Source: Symbiodinium kawagutii
Taxonomy: Eukaryota; Sar; Dinophyceae; Suessiales; Symbiodiniaceae
Assembly (NCBI GenBank): GCA_009767595.1
Contig: VSDK01004744.1
Span: 112,010-176,009, forward strand
Length of the DNA: 64,000 nucleotides
Reading direction: 5' to 3'
The notes under the pieces were generated by a model. It did no database searches. It was not told where the DNA came from and saw nothing but the letters and a program-made list of their open reading frames with translations. The position numbers and the translations under genes are program-made. Shown here in pieces: positions 12,064-22,311 of the stretch; the first letter of the stretch is position 1, and each line of letters begins with the position of its first letter.

Positions 12064-12300
12064 GACCTCGACCAACAGCAATCAACAGAGCACCTTGCTC
12101 GGCTGGAGAGGTTGTTCTCCGGTTTCGCAGTACCGCCGGAGTCCACAAGGAAAACCATCTTCCAAATCCCTTGGTTTGAGGCAGTTTTGGGATACGTTGA
12201 TGTATCCCCAATATTGGTTATGACAAGGGACGGGTTCAGAAAGTTGGGTTCATTGAAAACTCCAAGAAATCACCCTGCCAGTTTGTCTGTTGATATCTGA
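12064..12300 (+). CDS. candidate exon, possibly terminal
   Basis: After ATACAG a frame runs 78 codons to TGA. The first part looks most coding: DLDQQQSTEHLARLERLFSG, then PPESTRKTIFQIPWFEAVLG. GT donors at 12184 and 12196 could end it earlier. The same frame is open upstream to 11932, and a 123-codon minus frame overlaps, so strand is favoured but not certain. No family recognised. Confidence 0.4.
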   Translation, partial: DLDQQQSTEHLARLERLFSGFAVPPESTRKTIFQIPWFEAVLGYVDVSPILVMTRDGFRKLGSLKTPRNHPASLSVDI

Positions 12301-12341
12301 ATTGACCCACTGTTAGAAATCATCATAGCTATCACATCAAG

Positions 12342-12444
12342 ACCTCGCGTCGGCCCACATTGGTGGGCCCCACTCAGCCGCGCAGCTCAGTGGTTCCCCG
12401 ACCGCAGTTTGAACGGCTCGAGCGCGTTGCGTTTTTGCCCTTAA
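12342..12444 (+). CDS. candidate exon
   Basis: After ACATCAAG, 34 codons plus one base to a GT at 12445. They include RPTLVGPTQPRSSVVPRPQF and ERLERVAFLPL. All three frames are fairly open in this GC-rich island, so the reading is a preference rather than a proof. Confidence 0.4.
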
Positions 12445-13664
12445 GTTGAAGCGCGGACCAGAGTGTCCTCCCTGACAAAATCATGCTGAGGCCTGACGGT
12501 GGGTCAATATGAAGCATCAATTTACCTGGCGGTTTCTCAAGTCACAGGGAGCCCCCAAAGTTATGGTGGGTTTATAAATGATTAATCTTGGGCGATTTGG
12601 GGATAAGATCCATTGTAAGACCTGTTATCCATCCTGGTGAGCTATACTGGTCATGGGGATGGACCACTCAACCGTCAGCCATAGGGTGACCCAAAGTTTC
12701 AACTCATCCAGGGGCGGTACCATGTGGGCCGCCCTCGAAAGGGCTCGAACCAATACCGGGGGAGGCCAGGAGTGGCCCCCAGCAGGGCTCGAAGCGAATG
12801 CTAGTAAGATAAACCAGAATACAAGGTGGAAAAACGTAGAAAAAACAATGGGTTTGGAAGGAAACCATCATACACGCGCAATATGTGATAGCGGCTACTT
12901 CTTGCTTCTTCTTCTTCTTCTTCTTGTTGTTGGTGGTGGTGGTTGTTGTTTGTTGTTTGCTGTTTTTGTTTGTTGTTTATGATGGTTGCTGTCGTCAACC
13001 ATGATAGGCATCGTGGAATATCAGCAGACAACATCGATCCGGCATGTTTTTTGCATTGAATGGGATGGAAGAAACTTAACATTATTAGCACTGTTCGCCA
13101 TAAATCACCAGTCTTACCGTCAAGAATCAATACAGACTTCAAAAGGCAATGGACTACTTAGACCTATTTACCGTCACTAATTACAGTCGTTCTTCACCAC
13201 TACTCCCTGAAAATCAAGATTAGATGGCAATATTGGGTGTGCATCACCGGGGTGGTGAAATTCACCATGGTTGGTTTGGGCTTGGTTTACCCACCTCGTT
13301 GGGCTATTTGCCACGATTATATCCCAGTCAACAAAACCTAACACCAGATAACTGCACATCATCCAAGTATCCATAGTTTTAAATGAAGCCGCCATTCACC
13401 ATTATTCACCAGTATTTCACCAAGCAGTTTGCCATGATTCATCATTTACAATCCTCCGTTGACCGCTATTCACCAGTATTCTTGATGTTCGGCCCTCTCA
13501 TCAAGGATCATTCTTCAGCACAAATTATTCATCAGTAGATATTCATTGACCAACCAGGAGCCCCTGTTCCTATGTCCCTATCATTGCTGGTGTTACATCC
13601 CTACTGCTTGGGTGTCCCCAGAGAGAAGCTGATTGCCAGCAGGGTACTTAGATGACCTGACAAG
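12445..13664. other. non-coding with family-1-like and GGAGC-type repeats
   Basis: A GGCGGTTTCTCAAG family-1 end lies near 12531. GC-rich dispersed-repeat words lie at 12710-12800, and a TTC/TTG microsatellite at 12899-12975. No exon called. Confidence 0.35.
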
Positions 13665-13726
13665 GCGTGCCCGCCGTTGAACAAGCTCCAAGCATATCTG
13701 CAATCTGCAACTGAGATTCATCCTAG
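13665..13726 (+). CDS. exon candidate 1 of in-phase run I
   Basis: After ACAAG, 20 codons (ACPPLNKLQAYLQSATEIHP) plus AG, ending at a good donor GTAGAT. The two leftover bases are completed by the single leading base of the exon at 13980. This is the first of five islands whose phases agree. Confidence 0.5.
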
Positions 13727-13979
13727 GTAGATTTACCAACTTGTAGCTGACACAGTTCAATTTTATCCCTCATAACTTCCAACCACCTGAAAAAAACCAC
13801 CTCACAAACAACCTTCTATCCAGCTTATAATCAGATTATACCACCTTATAACCACCCTTTAGCCACCTCATACCCAGCTTATCACCCCCTTATAACCACC
13901 TTATAACCACCTTACAACCACTTCATGAATCAGCAACCGGTGCTCGCCAAAGCCTGGGCCAAGCTCCACTCGCCTTCAG

Positions 13980-14064
13980 GACGTGGCTTTGGTTTGTCAC
14001 GATACCTGCTGCGGTGGCGGATGTCCTGTGCCGCTCGGCCAACGGGGAGGATCCGTACAGCGCG
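13980..14064 (+). CDS. exon candidate 2 of in-phase run I
   Basis: Acceptor CCTTCAG, one base, then 28 codons including TWLWFVTIPAAVADVLCRSA and NGEDPYSA, ending at GTTGGT in phase 0. GC-rich, so other frames are also open; this frame is chosen because it fits the phases of both neighbours and has the best codon composition. Confidence 0.5.
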
Positions 14065-14631
14065 GTTGGTGGTGGTGGTGGTGGTGAGCATGGTAGTAAA
14101 TGATTGATTGTGGTTAATGATGGTGGTAAGAAATGACTGATGTTGATGATGTTGATGGTGATGATGGTGGTGGTGGTGATGATAATGATGACTACCATCC
14201 TGCCTGGAGAAGAACTGTGAACAACAATCAAAACCAATGGTTGGTTTATTGCTGTAAATGATTACGCTCGGATGATGTGGGGGTACCCCATGGAACAAAA
14301 CACCACATAATCTCACCAAAACCATTAAAGTTTGAGCGGATCCTGCCAGCAGCCACCAAGTAGATCACTGACTATTCCGAATCCAGCTGATTGTTGTGAA
14401 AATCCATCTTCATGATGGGGTGTTACGGGAGCAGGGTGGTGCTACCCACCTGCACAAGTTCTCTTGGGAGCCATGAACGGTGCCAGGTAACGCATCATCA
14501 ACACGTTGATGATTGGTGTTTTAGCGTTCTATGAATTATTTTTGGAGTAAACCAAGGGTTAGTAAGGGTCGTTTTTGGCTAATTCTTGGAACTTCATCTA
14601 CCAACTTCATGTGTTTTTCCCTATTTGTCCA

Positions 14632-14739
14632 TATGGTGGTTTCTCAAAATGGGGGGTACCCCAAAAATGGTTGGTTTATTGCTATAAATGACTACTATTG
14701 GATGATTTGGGGGTCCCCTATTTTGAGAAACCACCATAT
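14632..14739. repeat. MITE-like element, family 1 (best-preserved copy)
   Basis: ATATGGTGGTTTCTCAAAAT at the left is mirrored by ATTTTGAGAAACCACCATAT at the right, 108 bp overall: nearly perfect 20-bp inverted ends. The interior contains AACCATTTTT/TGGTTGGTTTATTGC words. It lies in the intron between the exons at 13980 and 14822. Confidence 0.75.
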
Positions 14740-14821
14740 GTTTGTCGGTTTTTGGATCCTGTCACTGGTCAATCCACATCGACTGCGTCCGCCTCGCTCA
14801 GGTGATGTTCGCATGTCTGAG

Positions 14822-14878
14822 CGCACGGTGATGCTGATTGACACTCGCACAGGCGCGTTGCTGTGCGGTGCTCGGCAG
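14822..14878 (+). CDS. exon candidate 3 of in-phase run I
   Basis: 19 codons, RTVMLIDTRTGALLCGARQ, between CTGAG and the donor GTTGGT, phase 0-0. Reads directly on from the preceding exon and into the exon at 16745. Confidence 0.5.
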
Positions 14879-14962
14879 GTTGGTTGTGGTTGGTGGGTTG
14901 AGTTGGTTGGTTGATGTTGGTTGGTTGGTAGCTTGGTGGGTGGGTAGCTTGGTTGCTTGCAG
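14879..14962. repeat. GGTTGGT minisatellite
   Basis: Tandem (TTGG/TGGG)-rich unit of 4-8 bp. Its complementary counterpart, CCAACC/TACCAACC, occurs at 20404-20508; both lie next to candidate exons. Confidence 0.7.
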
Positions 14963-15264
14963 GTCGGGAGGTTTATGAAGATAACAACCAAGAATGATAG
15001 CAGGACTGACAACAGGAGGTCGGTTGGCTTGCTTTGTGCCTGGATTGCTGGCTGCTTGTTGTTTGTGGTGCTTCATTGTTGTTGTTTGGTTGGTGTTCTA
15101 TTGTTATTTTGTTGTTGTTGATTCTTGCTGTACTTTTTGCCAGTGGTTGGTAGCACTGGTTTGTCGTGGTCGTCGGCTTGTTATTTTTTTGATGTCGTGG
15201 GTTTTCCTCTTTCAACTGTCGTGGCTGTGTGTGTGTGTATGGGTGTGAGTCAAACCATTGGGGC

Positions 15265-15661
15265 AGTCTGAAACTATTAACCCTTATGATCAATTATCAT
15301 TAATCATGATTAATTATTGACTATTCACAACCATCCTTGGTCATCACTACCACCATCTATGAATGATCATTTATCATCAATCTCACTCATCATTAACCTC
15401 TATGATCAATCATAACTCACCCTTATGATCAATCATCATGAATATCAATCATCATTAACCCCTCTGATCAATCATCATTGACCCTCGTGATCAATCATTA
15501 TCAGTCTCACTCATGATTAACCTTCATGATTAATCATCATTAGCCCTTTTGATCAATCATCATCAATCTCAATCATCATCAACCCCCATGATCAATCATC
15601 ATTGGCCCTTATGATCGATCATCATGGACCCGTATGATCAATCATCATTAACCCCTATGAT

Positions 15662-15706
<45 letters not shown>

Positions 15707-16640
15707 ATTAGCCATTATGATCAATCATCATTGATATAAATCATCATTGATATCAATCATCATTAACCCCTCTGATCAATCATCATTGACCCTCATGATG
15801 AATCATTATCAATATCAGTCATCATTAGCCCCTATGATCAATCATCATTGACTCTCATGATCAATCATCATCGATATCAATCATCATTAACCCCTATGAT
15901 CAATCATCATTGACCTGTATGATCAATCATCCTCAATATCAGTCATCATTCACCTCTATGATTAATCATTCATTAACTATTGATGATCAATCATCATCGA
16001 TATCAATCGTCATTAACCCCTATAATCAATCATGATTGACCCTCATGATCAATCATCATCAATCTCAATCATCATTAACCCCTCTGATCAATCATCATTG
16101 ACCCTCATGATGAATCATTATCAATATCAGTCATCTTTCACCTCTATGATTAATCATCATTGAATAATTATTTATGATCAATCATCATCGATCTCAATCA
16201 TCATTAACCCCTTTGATCAATCATCATCATCATCATCAATGAGCCATTATGATCAATCATCATTGATATCAATCATCATTGATATCAATCATCATTAACC
16301 CCTCTGATCAATCATCATTGACCCTCAAGATGAATCATTATCAATATCAGTCATCATTAACCCCTATGATCAAGCATCATTAATGATCCATTATGATCCA
16401 TCATCATCAATATCAATCATCATCAACCCCTATGATCAAGCATCATTTTTTTTCAATGTGATCAATCATCATCAATATCAATCATCATTGACCCTCATGA
16501 TCAATCATCATCAAAATCAGTCATCATTCACCTCTATGATTAATCGTCATTAATTAATGAACCATTTATGATCAATCATCATCGATATCAATCAGCATTA
16601 ATCCCTATGATCAATCATCATTATCAATTAACCATCACCT
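15265..16640. repeat. satellite-like array of ATCAATCATCATT units
   Basis: About 1.4 kb of imperfect tandem repeat. The basic word is ATGATCAATCATCATTRACCCCT, with spacing of roughly 28-31 bp and some higher-order alternation (units ending ATATCAAT and units ending ACCCCTATG). It holds a pure ATC microsatellite at about 15662-15707. No coding potential. It lies in the intron between the exons at 14822 and 16745. Confidence 0.85.
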
Positions 16641-16744
16641 CTTCATGGTTTAGCATGCTTTAGTGCATGATTCACCAAGCCTGGGACCACAGGAGATGAG
16701 AAGTACACGGCTTCCACTCTTGAACTCGAGCATCTTGGTGGCAG

Positions 16745-16878
16745 GTTGTTTTTCAATGCGGGATACCACTGCATTGCGTTGCGGTTGGGTCTCTCTTGGT
16801 GCAGAACGGTGATGTCCTGCGCAAGCCGGGAGCTCTCCGCAACGGTCGCCTTTTTCGTGTGATCGTGACCGTGCTCAG
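16745..16878 (+). CDS. exon candidate 4 of in-phase run I
   Basis: After TGGTGGCAG, 44 codons plus AG, ending at GTGCAA. They include QCGIPLHCVAVGSLLVQNGD and KPGALRNGRLFRVIVTVL. This is one of the longest uninterrupted exon candidates with strongly GC-ending codons. Product not recognised. Confidence 0.55.
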
Positions 16879-17145
16879 GTGCAATGATGTGTACAAGGAG
16901 AACAACCAAACGGTTCGAAATCCTTGGCCGCTCTATTTGAAATCTTGTCACTTGCCTGCGTTTTGTGTAGGCAGACCCCTCAAACCACCAAGTGTAGCTG
17001 TTTGATGATGATTACTAATCTAAATTGTCCACATTAAATGCTTTCGTATTTTTCACAAGCAACTACAACAAGTGGTCACATCATGGTTGCTATACAGATA
17101 CCCAATGACCCAACCCCATGAGGACTTCGAGATGTCAACTCCGAG

Positions 17146-17251
17146 GCAACATGAATATGGTCTACGATCCGGCCACGGAGCGCGCGCTCCGCTTGGGCTG
17201 GTGGGAGTAACGGAAATCGAACGACGATGGGCGACTTCACGACTTGTTTAG
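17146..17251 (+). CDS. exon candidate 5 of run I, terminal or internal
   Basis: After TCCGAG the single leading base completes the AG left by the exon at 16745, and 34 codons follow: QHEYGLRSGHGARAPLGLVG then VTEIERRWATSRLV, ending in TAG (17249-17251). A GT at 17201 (GTGGGA) could instead end the exon in phase 0, which would join in phase to the exon at 18923. So this is either a C-terminus or a link to run II. Confidence 0.45.
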
Positions 17252-18759
17252 AGATTATGTATAGATGGTTGATCTACCATGATTGGTCATATATTCATGT
17301 TGTAGAGATTTGTTTTAATATTTTTCAGAGATGCGTTAGAGATTGCAAATGTGGATGCTCAAAATATCCTGCTTAGAAATGGTTGGTGGGTAAGTTATTG
17401 CTTAAGTTGATCGCTGTGATCCCTTACCAGGTATTTTGCAGGCAAAATGCCATGGAAATCTTTGGAGATCTCGCAGTTGCTAGTTGTAATATACTTTTTC
17501 AGCATCTTGAAGCCATGATTAGTTCCCCATTAACCATATGCTTTCTTGGCTCTCCGTAACCGCCAAAATTATGGTGAGTTTATTACACACAATGGTTAAT
17601 CAACTGGATCATGACTGGGGGATACCCCTGCAACTTGAGAAAACACTGGTTGAGATAGCCACCTATGAGCGAAGTAAACCAGGGCTTACTTCACCCACCT
17701 TATTGGGGACTCTACCATGGCTTCGCAGTTAGGTCAGACTCTGACCCAGAGAAATCATGCCGGGTAAGGGTTAGATCCGTAGATCACTATGCAATCCATC
17801 TTTCAAATGCTTAGGGGTAGACATTCGAACAGTTCCGTGGTCACTTTTCAGCGAAACATTTGAAGTTGCGTGGTGGTTTTGAAGATATCTCCCAGCTAAC
17901 CTGGTTAAACCCCGAAAATCCCAGCCATTCATGGATGGTTTCCCTGAGAAAATGGTGATGGTCAGCTTCAGAGGGCCTTTTCCTCCATGATGGGACAACA
18001 TGGGACTTGCAACTCAATCAGATTCGTAATGATCATTCAGGATCCACCATTTCTGCACAGACTTAACCAGGGTCTCTAACCATTTGTAATGAAGCGTTAT
18101 TAGCCAGAATGGATCAGCTTCCTTCAACATGACTAATCAATAGTTTTCCGTCATTGTTGGTGTTGATCAAGCATTGGAACTAGTAGCAAGGAGTGCTTCA
18201 GTATCTACAAGTATCAATGTCAACTGGTTAGCCTGATGGTTAGCTGTTTAGCAGTATGCTTATCCGGTTGGCAAAATGGTTTGCAACAAATTGGTTTGCA
18301 AATAGCAGCAACCATAGTTAACTACTGACCAATCTGAGTGATTAGCAAAGGAATGGGAGAAGTATTAGTCAGTATCGTTATCATATTGTAAGCAAAATAA
18401 ATTATCAATTAAGTAGTATTAGCCCGATTAAGATAAACCATCCCTTCATTGTTACTATCAAGTACATAGTGTTGATGATTATTTAGATTGTGTAGACCTG
18501 TATATTAGTCGTTGACCGTTGTGATAACCCTTGTTAAGCATTGATTGAGCATTCCCCATTGTAACTTACTTTCATTGCATTTATCAATTCAGCAGTAATT
18601 AAGTATCAGTATCAGTGCTGTCGATCAGGATTTTCAGCGTGATTAAGTTCCGGGTTATCACTTCACTATCATAAGTAAGCACCATTATTGTTGTTGACCA
18701 TTATCAACTAATAATCACTTCAATAGTTATTAGCCATCAGCACCACCACCACCACCACC

Positions 18760-18806
<47 letters not shown>

Positions 18807-18922
18807 TTATGAAGTCCTTCACTAAGTAACCACGATCATTGACTACTTCAATTGCTATCTACCATCATCATTTGTTAGGTAATCTACAAAGTACTTAGCC
18901 ATCACCACCTCCCACTTTCCAG
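17252..18922. other. AT-rich non-coding stretch with CCA/TCA microsatellite
   Basis: Contains a family-1-like remnant near 17538-17650 and, at 18740-18808, a CCA tract that changes into an ATC tract. No exon called. Confidence 0.4.
18740..18808. repeat. compound CCA-ATC microsatellite
   Basis: About eleven CCA units followed directly by about eleven TCA/ATC units. Confidence 0.85.
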
Positions 18923-18992
18923 GACAGCTGTGGTGCCTGCCCTGACGCACTTCAGAAAGAGCCCAAGGACGACGAGCGCGTGATCCCTTGGG
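18923..18992 (+). CDS. exon candidate 1 of in-phase run II
   Basis: Polypyrimidine tract and CCAG, then 23 codons (DSCGACPDALQKEPKDDERV, IPW) plus one G, ending at GTGGCT. Strong codon composition and good splice sites. Confidence 0.55.
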
Positions 18993-19283
18993 GTGGCTGT
19001 AGTTAACGGCTGAGTCATCTCAGTCACTATTGGTAGTGGTTAAAGATGGTCATTAATGGATAGTTAACGTTGTTGAATAGTCATTGTTCATCGTAGTGGT
19101 TAACAATGGTCACTAATGGTTAATATTGGTGAATGACCTATGATTGTGGTTTCTAGTGGATAGTGGTTGATGGTTTTTCATACTTGATTGTCGGCATGTT
19201 TGAATAGTTCCCATTCGTCCTTCGTTCATTGGCTAATGTTTGACTTGACCACTTATCAAACCCATGGCTCTGCCGCCCCCCAG

Positions 19284-19327
19284 CCGTTCCAACCAGTCCC
19301 CCTGGTGCAATGAGCAAAGTTCCTGAA
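19284..19327 (+). CDS. exon candidate 2 of in-phase run II
   Basis: CCCCCCAG acceptor. Two bases complete the preceding codon, then VPTSPPGAMSKVPE, ending phase 0 at GTTCGG. Confidence 0.4.
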
Positions 19328-19562
19328 GTTCGGTGAACTCTTCCTATTGGTGGTGGTGACTTATATATAGAAGTGGTGAACTGTACCTGTAGTCCGAACT
19401 GGTGAACGCGGAAGTTTTTTCCCAGCAGCTACCAGGCTAGCTGGAACCCAGAAGAGAGCGAGCCGCGAACCCCGGAACCACACCAAGGTTCCAAGAACCC
19501 AGAACAAAGCGAGTTTGCGGGAGGGTGCGCTGGATTACCCAAGAAGCTTAAAATGTGCTGAG

Positions 19563-19643
19563 GCCCCTTGCAAAATGCATGGAACTCCGCACATGCCGTT
19601 AGAGCCGCTGCTCTTGGCAGCGGCTGCGTTTGGACACGGGATC
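19563..19643 (+). CDS. exon candidate 3 of in-phase run II
   Basis: 27 codons, phase 0-0, between TGCTGAG and GTTCTA: APCKMHGTPHMPLEPLLLAA then AAFGHGI. Fits the phases of both neighbours. Confidence 0.4.
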
Positions 19644-19978
19644 GTTCTATTTGCTAGAATCAGCCGTCAAACACGAATCATGTAAGTCCGTTGGCGATGA
19701 AAGATCATTCTGTAGTTTGCGCGCCAGTGCCGACAAATAGAGTTGTTTACGTCAGTGAGACCTGTTGAGGATCTCAGGTGGGCAGATTTTCAATGTTTAG
19801 TTCTCCCTGCCCGGAATATGAAGAGCTGTTGTTGCTTACGATTGTTGGTGATTCTACTTGCATGATCATCCCACTTAGTAGGTGGTTAGTAACCATGGGA
19901 TTTGTAACTACTCTGAGGGTCTTATGTTATTGATAAATAAGTTACTAACCATGGTAAAGCCTTAGGGGCGTCCAACAG

Positions 19979-20099
19979 GAAGTCATCTCTGATTTGCGCC
20001 ACGACAACGCTTGGTGGGATGAGTGTCTTGGAAACGCATGCGCAGCGACTTGCGCAGCTGCAGGAGGAAAGGCGGTTGAAGGAATAGGTCGTTGGATGG
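19979..20099 (+). CDS. exon candidate 4 of in-phase run II
   Basis: After TCCAACAG, 40 codons and one base, ending at GTGACC. They include EVISDLRHDNAWWDECLGNA and KAVEGIGRWM. Another frame (LETHAQRLAQLQEERRLKE) is also open and looks coiled-coil-like, so the frame is favoured mainly by phase agreement. Confidence 0.45.
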
Positions 20100-20135
20100 G
20101 TGACCAGCATTGTTGGATGATTTTTCTGGAAAAGC

Positions 20136-20242
20136 CTGGTTGGTAATTACTTTCAATCGTTTTTATCCCAAATGTATTACCAAATGATAAATGGTTGCTT
20201 GGTTGACTCATAGTTTTCATGGCGGTTAAAAGCACCAACCAG
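20136..20242. repeat. MITE-like element, family 2
   Basis: CTGGTTGGTAATT at the left, AGCACCAACCAG at the right, with the family-2 internal words AAATGGTTG.TTGGTTGAC and TTTTCATGG. Same family as the copies invaded by the retroelements at 39.5 and 46.0 kb. Confidence 0.6.
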
Positions 20243-20403
20243 AAACAAATGGTGTTCTTTCAAACCAGAACAGGTTCTTTCCCCTGAAGGATGGTTCCAG
20301 CGACATCAAATGTTTAAGCCACTGGAGCTGATTTGAAGCTGCTGGGTTTTCGCACGACAGCGATGTAGCGGGTCAGATGGACTTCCACCAATGATCAACC
20401 GAA

Positions 20404-20508
20404 GGCTACCAACCCACCAACCTACCAACTCACCAACCCACCAACCTACCAACCCACCAACTAACCAACCCACCAACCTACCAACCCACCAACCCACCAA
20501 CCTACCAG
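20404..20508. repeat. ACCAACCTACCAACC minisatellite
   Basis: Tandem 8-bp-based unit CCAACCTA/CCAACCCA. It ends in CTACCAG, which also serves as the acceptor of the next candidate exon. Confidence 0.8.
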
Positions 20509-20571
20509 GCAATTTCCACCTTCCACATCCTCCCAGCGCACCCAGGCAATGTCGCCCTATGATGATGCCAG
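20509..20571 (+). CDS. exon candidate 5 of in-phase run II
   Basis: Two bases complete the codon left at 20099, then [20 protein letters not shown] and one base, to GTGGAG. A longer version to about 20594 (GTCCTG donor) is possible. A different frame ([20 protein letters not shown]) is also attractive. Confidence 0.4.
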
Positions 20572-20743
20572 GTGGAGTCACATGCATGTGCAGGTCCTGG
20601 GGATGCTGCGCAGGTGGACAGGAAGAACAACAAGTTTTAATGGAAACAATTGCTCTTAAGAACTGTGTGGTGGTTTTAAACATTATACATGCATATATTT
20701 TTTTTGTTTGATGGGACCCACTATGGGTCATTCTATATTTGTT

Positions 20744-20853
20744 CGGTGGTTTGATTCACAATTCTTATTCTCACTCGTAATTCTTGGCAAATGGTGGGTT
20801 GACTAATATTTTTCATGGCGGGGTAGTTCAACCTCCAACCAGACAAGCTATTG
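20744..20853. repeat. MITE-like element, family 2
   Basis: GGTGGTTTGATTCACAATT ... AAATGGTGGGTTGAC ... ATATTTTTCATGG ... CAACCTCCAACCAG: the full set of family-2 landmarks over 110 bp. Confidence 0.65.
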
Positions 20854-21073
20854 GTTGGCAGAAGTGAATTGGAGCGAAGGGTACCCAGTCCCAGCCTGTC
20901 TTAGCGAAGGGGGAGCGAATTGGAGCCACCAAAAGTTTGTGCAACGGAATGGAGCATTAGGGAACATTGCTGATTTGTGGTTTCCAGCCATCATAGTTAC
21001 AGTGGTTATAATAAGCCATTGATAATGGTTAATAATAGGGGATGATAACCAACAATAATGGTGAAACAACCAG

Positions 21074-21164
21074 CTGGTTGGTGGTTTCACACATTTTTTC
21101 CCTAATCATTAACAAATGGTTGATTGACGAATATTTTTTCATAGGGGTTGAAACCACCAATCAG
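21074..21164. repeat. MITE-like element, family 2
   Basis: CTGGTTGGTGGTTTCA at the left and GAAACCACCAATCAG at the right, with AACAAATGGTTGATTGAC and ATATTTTTTCATAGGGGTTG inside. It ends 45 bp before the start of the retroelement at 21210. Confidence 0.7.
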
Positions 21165-21209
21165 ATTGCTATTGTAATTGTTGTTGAGCAATGGTGGCAG
21201 CAAGAGGTT

Positions 21210-21330
21210 TTACTTTGCATGTTAGCATGGCTGGTTGGGTAGGGCCTACATGTAGTTTGAAAGAGTTGTTTACATATGGACCTTGATGCCATTTTGGCTC
21301 AAGGTCCACCCCCCTGTGTTTCAAATTTCC
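21210..21330 (+). repeat. A1 terminal repeat
   Basis: Apparently identical over 121 bp to 27526-27646. It starts with TTACTTTGC and ends at AAATTTCC, after which the two copies diverge abruptly. It contains the spliced-leader-like segment at 21288-21303. High identity implies a recent insertion. Confidence 0.85.
21288..21303 (+). promoter_or_regulatory. dinoflagellate spliced-leader-like segment followed by GT
   Basis: GCCATTTTGGCTCAAG matches the last 16 bases of the 22-nt dinoflagellate spliced leader; the bases before it differ. It is followed directly by GT, the context the leader has in its own RNA gene. It could be a fossil of a trans-spliced RNA that was reverse-transcribed, or a built-in leader mimic. 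A second copy is at 27604-27619. Confidence 0.65.
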
Positions 21331-21344
21331 GGGGGGGCTGGCCC

Positions 21345-21896
21345 ATGGCAGCCCTGCGCCCCACAGACTGGGCTCTGTGGCGGCGCTGTGCTCACGAGCA
21401 CATCGCTGCGGATCCACGTGGGGACCACCGTGGTGCTCCGCGAGAGGTGAGGCTCCAGGCTCTGGGAGCCAGGGCTGCTTACGCCTTTCTGCGGGCTGGG
21501 GCCCACCAAGGTGACCGTGAGTTGGGTGCCCAGCCTTGCTCCCTGTGTGGGGAGTGGACGCACTCTTGGTGCGAGAGCTGTCTGCCTTCCACGGGTGTGG
21601 CACCTGTGGCGGTGTGCCGCAGCTGTGATGCCGAAGAGAAGGTCTGCCCGGAGTGCGAGTCCAGCGGCCGCCCGTGGAGCTGGGGGCGCGCGAGGCAGAC
21701 GACGTCGGCGGAACAAGCGGTCGTCGAGGTCACGGGCTTCCACGACGAGGCGGGGCGCTTCGTCAGGCTCTGGGAGCCGCCCCGCATCCCCTTCGAGGAG
21801 GGCACCCGAGGAGGGGAGATTGATGCGGCCGGGGGAGAACCACTTGACACACAACCTGCAAGGGGGGAAACAGGGGACCCGGGGAATAAACCTTAG
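21345..21896 (+). CDS. Cys-rich zinc-binding-like ORF of the retroelement, truncated by palindrome
   Basis: The frame is open from ATG 21276 (inside A1); ATG 21345 is the first after the repeat. GC-rich and clearly unlike the host flanks. About 80-115 codons into it are closely spaced pairs CSLCGEWTHSWCESC and CRSCD..EKVCPEC, suggesting two zinc sites of a B-box or RING-like kind. From 21832 the frame runs into the palindrome and its last ~20 codons are not original. Probably the first protein of the element; its function is unknown. Several other frames here are open because of high GC. Confidence 0.45.
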   Translation: MAALRPTDWALWRRCAHEHIAADPRGDHRGAPREVRLQALGARAAYAFLRAGAHQGDRELGAQPCSLCGEWTHSWCESCLPSTGVAPVAVCRSCDAEEKVCPECESSGRPWSWGRARQTTSAEQAVVEVTGFHDEAGRFVRLWEPPRIPFEEGTRGGEIDAAGGEPLDTQPARGETGDPGNKP

Positions 21897-22311
21897 AAGT
21901 GAAAAAAAAAAACATAGTGGGGGCTATAAATACTTAGGGGGGCACATCTCACAGAGAAACCCTGACCCTAAGGTGCAGCACAACCCGCACTAAAGCACTC
22001 TTTTTCCTTATAGCGACTGGGAGGTCAGGCTGACCATCCACAGTGTTCCGCCAAGGCAAGGTACATGCCCCGGGGCATGTACCTTGCCTTGGCGGAACAC
22101 TGTGGATGGTCAGCCTGACCTCCCAGTCGCTATAAGGAAAAAGAGTGCTTTAGTGCGGGTTGTGCTGCACCTTAGGGTCAGGGTTTCTCTGTGAGATGTG
22201 CCCCCCTAAGTATTTATAGCCCCCACTATGTTTTTTTTTTTCACTTCTAAGGTTTATTCCCCGGGTCCCCTGTTTCCCCCCTTGCAGGTTGTGTGTCAAG
22301 TGGTTCTCCCC
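21832..22311. repeat. 480-bp perfect palindrome, 240-bp arms, no spacer
   Basis: Sequence 21832-22071 is the exact reverse complement of 22072-22311, centred on CATGCCCC|GGGGCATG. Even the 11-base A run in the left arm equals the 11-base T run in the right arm. Outside the arms the match stops abruptly. The right arm presumably is the native leader of the Gag ORF. Such a structure is either a very recent inverted duplication or an assembly or amplification artefact. Confidence 0.9.

Noticed and set aside
11840..12211. 123-codon minus-strand frame
   Set aside because: Overlaps a better + strand exon candidate and contains low-likelihood composition; probably a shadow.
20306..20731. 141-codon minus-strand and 106-codon plus-strand frames over the CCAACC minisatellite
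   Set aside because: Most of the length is translated simple repeat (LVGWWVG / PTNPPTNQ).
21321..21854. 177-codon minus-strand frame and other long frames at 21.3-22.0 kb
   Set aside because: High GC suppresses stops in all frames; the + frame with paired CxxC motifs fits the element's direction.
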